64,000 nucleotides of DNA from Metallyticus violacea (taxonomy: Eukaryota; Arthropoda; Insecta; Mantodea; Metallyticidae): positions 70,581,001 through 70,645,000 of the forward strand of contig CM060842.1 of NCBI GenBank assembly GCA_030762175.1, read 5' to 3'. Positions within the stretch are counted from its first letter, which is position 1. Every line of letters starts with the position of its first letter. Below, piece by piece: positions 57,910 to 64,000 of this stretch. The notes beneath the pieces were generated by a model. It saw only the letters and a program-made list of their open reading frames with translations. It was not told the DNA's origin and did not search any database. The position numbers and the translations under genes were made by a program.

Positions 57910-59130
57910 GAAAAACAGTTAGTGAGACTTATTTAATTCCATTTCTTGTCTACAGCAATGGTACCAGCACTTAGAGCAACCTCCTATCAGTGAACCTGAA
58001 TTAACCAATTAAGCTTTATTTCATGATTTTCCTTCATTCTGAAAGGGCAAATGACACAAAGCAATAAGATGTCAACAGATATCAAAAGCATATTAATACA
58101 TTTTATTATTCCATAGAAAAACAAAAGGACTGCAACATTAATTCTTATCTACATTTTTAAGTATATTTGTGGGTGCATGTTCCCCCCCCCCCTTTCTCTT
58201 TTACCGTGCAAAATATAGGTTCCACAAAAGGTCTGTATTTCAGCAGATATTTTGTTATTTAAATGCTTATTATATATATAACATTTTTTTCACTACTACA
58301 TGTACAAATAACAATTGAACAAAGCTGTCTGTCCAAAATGCAGATTGTTCAATAAGAATAGGGTTGCCATATGTCCTAAAAAGCAGAATTGTTCTGAATT
58401 TTAGCTACGAAACAATGTCCTTCCTGATATTTTTTTAATTTCCTCCAAATGCCCATAATTTTTAAATTTGCTGTGTAAGAATTAAAGTTCCCTTTCTATG
58501 CATTTAAATTGGTGTTTTTTTTAATTTACGTACCTCAAATGCAATCAAAATTTTATTTATTAACTATATTTAGCAAAGAGCAGTGGAAACTCATCCATTT
58601 ATCACAGAGCACAGAGTTTGTAAATGTGCTTTCCAAGTTGCAAGAAGCTTGATTCCTTCTTTCTGTTTGCTTAATTCTGAATCTATTGATAGGTGCCACC
58701 AGTTTATTTATGTTTTGCCATTCTTTGTCTTGTATGTCCTGTTGAAGAATGTATTCTATCTTTCTGCTTGTTAATCTGTTCAGTAAGTAAATGTGGATAT
58801 TAAATACTACAGATAAACAATGGATCTACATTTTAAACATTTATATTAAGTAATTAAGATTGAATGGTGGTGAGCTGTTTTGTACTATTCCTGCATTTAA
58901 TGGATATTGTTAGAAAATGTTCCAGTTTGGAGTAGCATTGAAATAAGGTTAAGGTATTTGCTGGAAAGAGGAAGGTGGTTGACTCATCACTTTTATTAAG
59001 CAAATGTGTCTCCCAAGAGGTGAACTGAACTATAGTTTCAGAATTCTTCTTTAGCCTTTGATGAGTGGGTTAAAATTTTTAAAAGCTATAATTATTTTTA
59101 ACATTATTCAGAATTTTTAAAATTGGCTGT
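57910..59130. other. No assignable feature
   Basis: AT-rich intron sequence of the zinc-finger gene with a C run near 58183. No motif found. Confidence 0.45.
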
Positions 59131-59148
59131 TTTATTTTTGTTAGCTGG

Positions 59149-59280
59149 AGCATAATGCCAGTGTTGAAAGGATTTTCTCCTTAATGATAAGTCAATGAAC
59201 TGATCAAAGGAATAGTCTTAAAATGACTTCTGTAAAATCAATTTTAATATTACAATATATTTTAAAGATTATATGTCATG
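59149..59280 (+). mobile_element. hAT transposase C-terminal fragment (second family)
   Basis: EHNASVERIFSLMISQ, stop, then TDQRNSLKMTSVKSILI matches the hAT dimerisation block NASVERVFSLM...T..RN.L...TVKSLL. It is distinct from the ZMYM-type block at 18440. Nothing further is recognisable around it. Confidence 0.7.
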
Positions 59281-59289
59281 CACCCATAA

Positions 59290-61700
59290 ATACTTATTGA
59301 ATAAAAATGGTTTATTAATAAAGATTTCACCATCTGTTAATTATGACTGGTACTCAGAGTAATGTAACTGTACAAAATAAATCCAGCTTAACATTACTTT
59401 TTACTGCTATTATGCAATATCCTCAAATATTATGATTAATTACTTGTTTCTGCAAATATAAAGGACAAGTATTTCATCAGAATGTCCTGAATTTTTATTA
59501 TTAGTATGGCAACTATAAACAAGGGGGCAATAAAAATTATCAAAGCCAGCATACAAATAACAGATAGACCTGCAAATAAGGCTAAGCTGGTTTATTTTAA
59601 GTCTTAAAATTAGTAACTCTCATGAGCAAAGCAAAATTCTTTGGCTGACAGGAAAAGGCACACGAGTCAATTATTTTGTCTGAAGAAGCTTTCTTTTAAT
59701 TTTGGATAATAGTGTAAAAATTAAATATGTATGTGTTTAGTAAATTATGCTTTTTTTTCAATACGAATTACAAAAAGTTTTCATGTTTTAAAAGCTACAA
59801 TAAATATCTGTGCTTCATCTAATGTAAAAAACCATAAAATGAAATTTTGTGACTTGAGTGCTTTTTCCCACAGGCCAAAGAATTGATAAGTGCTTTAGGT
59901 ATTAAAAGATTCAAAGAAATATTAATGTGCATTGTATAAGAAACTGTACGCCAATGTAAATTTCTTTTGGTAATATGAATAGTTCTGCACTACAGTTACC
60001 TTAAAGGTTCTTCCAAGTACCAAACAAAATGTATTTTCTACATCAAAATATTAACTTGGCCATTTCTATTCTTTGATATGTTTTGTTTAGAAACCCAAGC
60101 ACTTTAAAATGTACAGAAATAGTATGCCACGTAGCTTTATTGAAAAATGTAGACACTGAAATCAATATAGTAAAGTACGTGAAGATATAATGATTGGGAA
60201 AAACCTGATTGATGCAAAGGCAGGGCTAGTTGGCTGTTTGGATTAAACCACTCATGTAATTTTTATTAAATATATTTGACAAGTTAAGCAAGAATGGGAT
60301 GAAGAAAGTGTTCATTACAAAATATTTACCATTATTATTGTTTTCTGAAATATAAAATGATTGTAGCAAGATGGCAAAATATGATGGTGCTGAGTTTTAC
60401 ACTGAAAAATAAAATGTGTCTTTAGTTCAAATGTATATAGCTAATTTATATTACTCACTTATGAATGCATCTATAGTAAGACACAATAGAAGTGTATAAT
60501 AATGTATTATTGAATAATGTGCATTTTAAAAAATAATATCTATAGTTGTGAAAAGTTTCACAGCACATCACAAATTAGATCAATTAATTTCTAATGAGTT
60601 AACTACGAATTGTATCTGTTCTCAATGGCCAAGTGCTACTGACAGTAATTGCTAAATTCCAAGTTTGCATCCCAAAAACGTAATAAAACTGTCATTTACT
60701 GTACTGCAAATAAAACGATTATGGAAGTCGGTTACTAATTAAACAAAATTAATTTCGGTTGTAAATAAATGACGATGGTGCGCTTAGCCTTCTCACCTTA
60801 CTATTTTCGGGAATACAGATTAGAACTCTTCTGCCTTGCGAAAATAAACAGAGTAGGTCCTTTAATTCGGTTAATGAGTATTATATGCATCGACATATGA
60901 TCTGCTTTTCCATGTTGAGGATCATTCCTAAAAAGCTTTTAATTTCACAGAATATTACTTGAAAAAGATCACAACATTGCTATAAATTACACATGATAGC
61001 TTAAAAGCATCAGACAAGGCCCCCTGCTGTATGTTCTCTCATCGAGGCAGCTTTTTCCATGAACACAAGGAAGTTCTATTTCCAGAACACTAGTTTATTA
61101 CCATTGCATGAGAGTCTTAATGCCTTACATTTGTAGTTGTTTAAGCAGCTGAACCTTTCCGAATACACATGTTCATATAAGATGGTGCAAATACTTCTTG
61201 CATACAAATCATTGTAATAATTGGGAAAATAAATGTAAACAATTCGCATAACATAAACGTTCGCCTGCCATTTTGCCCATTTCCGGATCCGTTTACAACA
61301 ACGAATGACAATGTAAGTCATCATTCAAGCTAGCGTCTTTAAACAAAATTTGATGTTACAAATTCAGATGAAAACATTGCGTCTTTATTATAATTAAATA
61401 TTAACTTTCATCAGGACTTTTATTTCATAGATAATGGCAGTTTTCTCCTTTGTATATAAAGATTGTGTCATGCCTGCTTACTGCTTAATTCTTCGCTGAA
61501 TTTTGCTAGTGTACTGCATAGCCGGGTGTGGCTATCAATAATTGTTTATGTGTTGGCAGCATGTAGTTGAAAAAGCAAGCGTCCGAAACCTGGCGCCTTT
61601 TACACTGCAGAAGGAATTGCATAATTCTACACTCTACAGGAGGTTGTGTGTTTATAATTCTATGTAGTACCATTTAACGCAAAGCAGCGCGGTTAATGTT
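59290..61700. other. No assignable feature
   Basis: Intronic to the zinc-finger gene on my model. CpG density rises from about 60650 to 62200, and there are isolated splice-like sites (for example AAG|GTGAGA on the minus strand at 60797), but no coding chain could be built. Confidence 0.4.
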
Positions 61701-61709
61701 CGATTTATC

Positions 61710-61793
61710 ATATGGAAATGCCAATACAATTTACAAGTTACAGATTACCTATTATATGGAAATTCCAATTTAATTTACAAGTTACAGATTACC
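61710..61793. repeat. Two 40 bp direct repeats, 44 bp period
   Basis: ATATGGAAATGCCAATACAA then TTTACAAGTTACAGATTACC at 61710-61749; the second copy at 61754-61793 has three substitutions. Confidence 0.85.
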
Positions 61794-62218
61794 ATCCAAG
61801 TAATATCAACATGGCGGCTAGGTGGAGTTTCATAAGCAGACCCAGCCTTCTTCTTTGTGCGATAGGTTACTTTATTTAGCCGCAATTAATTAAGAGTAAT
61901 TAAGAACTTCAAATCTTAAGCACAGTTACCACGAGCTATATACTTGAATGCTGGAAAGTAAAATTTTTCCTATATGCCATGTTTGGAATTATTTTACTCT
62001 AAACAGTTATCTAAAGAGGCAAAAAAAAAATGGTCATATGGCCAACGTCTTGACAACAGTTATTAATGAAGTTTAGTAATCCAATCTTTGATAATGCAAA
62101 ATGGCAGGTATTTGACCTTATATTGTCCTAGAAGTTCGCTCTCGGGTCAGTCATCCCTGTTGGCTATAATATCACCATAAAGGACAATTCTGTATTTGCA
62201 ATGAAAGCTTAATTCCTG

Positions 62219-62265
<47 letters not shown>

Positions 62266-62284
62266 CATCATCATCATCATCATT
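62219..62284. repeat. (ATT)n(ATC)n microsatellite
   Basis: About 15 ATT then 6 ATC units, next to the tail end of a SINE-B in minus orientation. Confidence 0.95.
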
Positions 62285-62500
62285 TAGTAGAACGGCCTCA
62301 CAGACTGAACTCTGATGGTGCATGAAATTAAGTGATAAATTTGGAAATGAAGCATTCTATCCCTAGTTTAGGTTATCTCCGCGACATTTGCTGCTGAAGC
62401 AAGCTATGGGAATAAAACTCCTCAGTCAGGGAAGATGATGCTGGTGGTATTCGAACCATTATTCAAGAGTTCATATTTCTTGATAAGCAGGAGCACAGGA
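62285..62500 (-). mobile_element. SINE-B, diverged copy
   Basis: On the plus strand the order is ...GATGGTGCATGAAATTAAGTG, TATCCCTAGTTTAGGTTATC, TCAGTCAGGGAAGATGATG, GGTATTCGAACC. This is the reverse of SINE-B (box B near 62452). Box A is hardly recognisable. The microsatellite stands where the A tail should be. Confidence 0.65.
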
Positions 62501-62875
62501 ATATGAACCTTTCATAATAAATAATACATTTTACCCTTTGTAATAACCAATGATGGAACTATGGAACTATGGACGTGAAGTTGCCTTAGCACCAACCTTA
62601 TGCTGTAGCTGACCCTGAACTTTGCCTAGCGTTCTGATGTAAATAATAGCAAGTGGCTGCATTGCCAAACTGTAAAACCCTCCCTCTTATGCCATTTACC
62701 TTAATCGCGTCAGGCTTTTGCTGATATGTTATTATGGAAGGAGTTGTCCTATCTTTAGCAATAACCAATCAGTTGGCGTCAGCTACTTAAGGTCCTACTA
62801 CATTCAGGTGCGTGTATGAAAGCACAGTATCTCTGGAGAAAATTTTCGATAGCTTGATTAATTCCCATTTAGTTA

Positions 62876-62902
62876 AAAAAAAAAAAAAAAAAAAAAAAAA
62901 AC
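62876..62902. repeat. Poly(A) run
   Basis: About 26 A residues followed by ACGAAGTG; no element body is recognisable beside it. Confidence 0.9.
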
Positions 62903-63148
62903 GAAGTGAATGGAATGCTTTAGATAACTAGAGAAACAAATTAGTAAAACCACATTTGAGTTACAATAATGGTTATTTGCAGTCTTAAAATTAGTAGGAT
63001 TTCGAAATGTACTCCTTATGATCATAAATCACTAATAAAAACTTTCTTAAGCAATAAAATAGCCCAAAATACTTAAAATTGCTAATGATAATAGTGCTCT
63101 GTTTGACATTGGAGTTAGCCGCGTTGGTGACAGAGGGGGTTTGCGTAC

Positions 63149-63259
63149 CCATTTTCCAATCGCAGCCTTGTGGTGAACTGCATTGATCGAAATGACAATG
63201 AAGCAATTGACGAGTAAAGTAAAGACGAATATCTGCAAAGCAAATTTCACACCTGTCCT
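63149..63259 (-). CDS. Candidate second exon of the zinc-finger gene (Cys/His-rich)
   Basis: Minus-strand acceptor CTCAATTGCAG precedes 63259 and donor ATGG|GTACGC follows 63149. The 111 nt frame reads DRCEICFADIRLYF, then HCHFDQC and a CDW, a compact Cys/His cluster (C-x2-C...H-x-H-x3-C) compatible with zinc binding. It starts and ends in phase 1, so it joins both the exon at 63612 and that at 47159 in frame, and can be skipped without shifting the frame. Both it and the terminal exon start with the residues DR after the junction Glu. GC is higher than nearby. Another frame here also encodes a hydrophobic stretch; I prefer the Cys/His frame. Confidence 0.5.
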
Positions 63260-63611
63260 CTGCAATTGAGTCTTCTTGGTGGAAGGCGATAAGTCTGATT
63301 ACTTAGATAAGGAACTGAATGCATATTCAGAAAAGTAAATTTCTTCGATATATCTACAACAAACACTATAAGAAAAAAATGAATCTAAGAATTGGATTCT
63401 TGAAGTATCGTGACTCTCCAAAATAAATATGATTATATAAAAAGGGCTACATAGAACAAATTTGCTTCCTTTTAGTTATTACAGAAAATAAAACCAGTTT
63501 GCATGTACGTTCTTAAATATGTAGCCCCGTACGTCTGTATTATTCATATACACATATATTGCAATTCTAGGAGTTATGGGCCACCTAAAGCTTTTCGCAG
63601 TACATAGTTAC

Positions 63612-63624
63612 CTTCTGCCGGCAT
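63612..63624 (-). CDS. Candidate first coding exon of the zinc-finger gene
   Basis: ATG CCG GCA GAA G followed by GTAACT, an AAG|GTAACT donor, on the minus strand. It leaves one base, exactly what the exons at 63259 and 47159 require, giving MPAE-E-DR at either junction. Full length would be about 477 aa with exon 2 or 440 without. Short upstream ATGs exist in the leader. A 13 nt coding exon is easy to find by chance, so support is the phase fit and the CpG-containing location. Confidence 0.42.
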
Positions 63625-63639
63625 GTAACTAAAATAATC

Positions 63640-63900
63640 TCATTGTAGAATACGAATAAATCATTGTTTGGCTTCTTCACGAATTTTTCTTACAATTAGA
63701 CAAGTAAATACATGAACAATATTGGACGTGACACATGAGAAACCAATGATGCTCATTGTTTATGACTCGTATGTCACCATTGAGCGCTTAGCGTAGTAAA
63801 ATGGTATTACAGTTGGCTCCACTGGGTTGGGTAGATAATGACTGTTTCTGCGCGTATTTGTTTACGTGGAACGTCGGTAGTTAGCTGAAGTGAAAAGTGT
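63640..63900. promoter_or_regulatory. Possible bidirectional promoter
   Basis: It lies between the start of the minus-strand zinc-finger gene and a candidate plus-strand 5' end. CpG-containing words cluster here (GAGCGCTTAGCGTAG, CTGCGCGTATTTG, ACGTGGAACGTCGG) in otherwise CpG-poor DNA. No TATA box is evident. This is inferred from position and composition only. Confidence 0.3.
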
Positions 63901-63967
63901 GTTCTTCAAGAAGATCAAACGATTTATTAAGGAATTATAAACTGGAAAGCCTCAGAGACTATTATTT

Positions 63968-64000
63968 ATGCATCATGTTGTTGCTGATCTGCTACACGAG
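63968..64000 (+). CDS. Possible 5' coding end of a gene continuing beyond the window
   Basis: After a leader-like stretch (63860-63967) the ATG at 63968 opens MHHVVADLLHE to the window edge. A second ATG (63975) opens MLLLICYTR in another frame, which would be signal-peptide-like. The data are too short to choose. Confidence 0.2.
   Translation, partial: MHHVVADLLHE

Noticed and set aside
1..64000. CRISPR arrays, operons, bacterial promoters, rRNA or canonical tRNA genes
   Set aside because: None seen. tRNA-like sequences are SINE heads, and direct repeats are microsatellites, local duplications or target-site duplications.

Overview
This window is animal nuclear DNA, most likely from an arthropod and probably an insect. 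It is AT-rich, has long introns and is full of decayed transposable elements. The evidence is spliceosomal exons, tRNA-derived SINEs with A tails, Penelope-like, LINE, mariner, hAT, piggyBac and pogo remnants, and no bacterial-style operons. I cannot name the species. Most open frames over 60 codons are chance frames in AT-rich or repeat DNA.

Host genes. (1) At the left edge are the last two coding exons of a plus-strand gene for an Arg/Glu/Ser-rich protein (152-213 and 10549-10579). They are separated by a 10.3 kb intron with near-perfect U12-type AT-AC signals. The 3' UTR ends near 10.83 kb at two AATAAA signals followed by a GT run. (2) A minus-strand C2H2 zinc-finger gene runs from a tiny first coding exon (63612-63624) through a candidate Cys/His-rich exon (63149-63259) to a 1.3 kb terminal exon (45850-47159), with a 16 kb intron. 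The terminal exon is secure; the two small exons are my splice model. (3) The last 150 bp look like the 5' end of another, plus-strand gene, so 63.65-63.9 kb may be a shared promoter.

Mobile DNA. The most coherent system is a set of Penelope-like element (PLE) insertions. One degenerate coding copy (14440-15985, minus) retains an RT YVDD motif and a broken GIY-YIG domain. Seven short fold-back insertions (216-359 bp) and one 1.8 kb fold-back (29693-31492) share one plan: a roughly 40 bp leader at one end only, two inverted arms with a constant outer boundary, and mostly 12-15 bp target-site duplications. Several arms carry hammerhead-ribozyme cores (CTGANGA, stem II, GAAAC) with a self-complementary stem III. 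A 70 bp insertion at 28822 carries only the leader and the arm tip.

Other elements are two tRNA-derived SINE families (A: 5 copies or pieces; B: 4), LINE fragments (about 21.0-21.5, 22.3-22.6, 23.0-24.2, 49.6-50.8, 52.0-53.9 and 54.35-56.0 kb), four mariner remnants, three hAT remnants, one piggyBac, one pogo/Tigger-like MITE, a possible copia piece, a multi-copy arthropod ORF of unknown role (27.2-29.0 kb), and an unnamed dispersed repeat (44.5 and 57.6 kb).

Layout: 0-10.8 kb, end of the U12-intron gene, its intron carrying piggyBac, fold-back, mariner and hAT insertions; 10.8-44.5 kb, intergenic repeat graveyard; 44.5-63.7 kb, zinc-finger gene with its TE-filled intron; 63.7-64 kb, possible divergent promoter. 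Nesting gives relative ages: fold-back into piggyBac, fold-back into LINE, SINE-B and a PLE tip into the 27-29 kb ORF, SINE-B into pogo.
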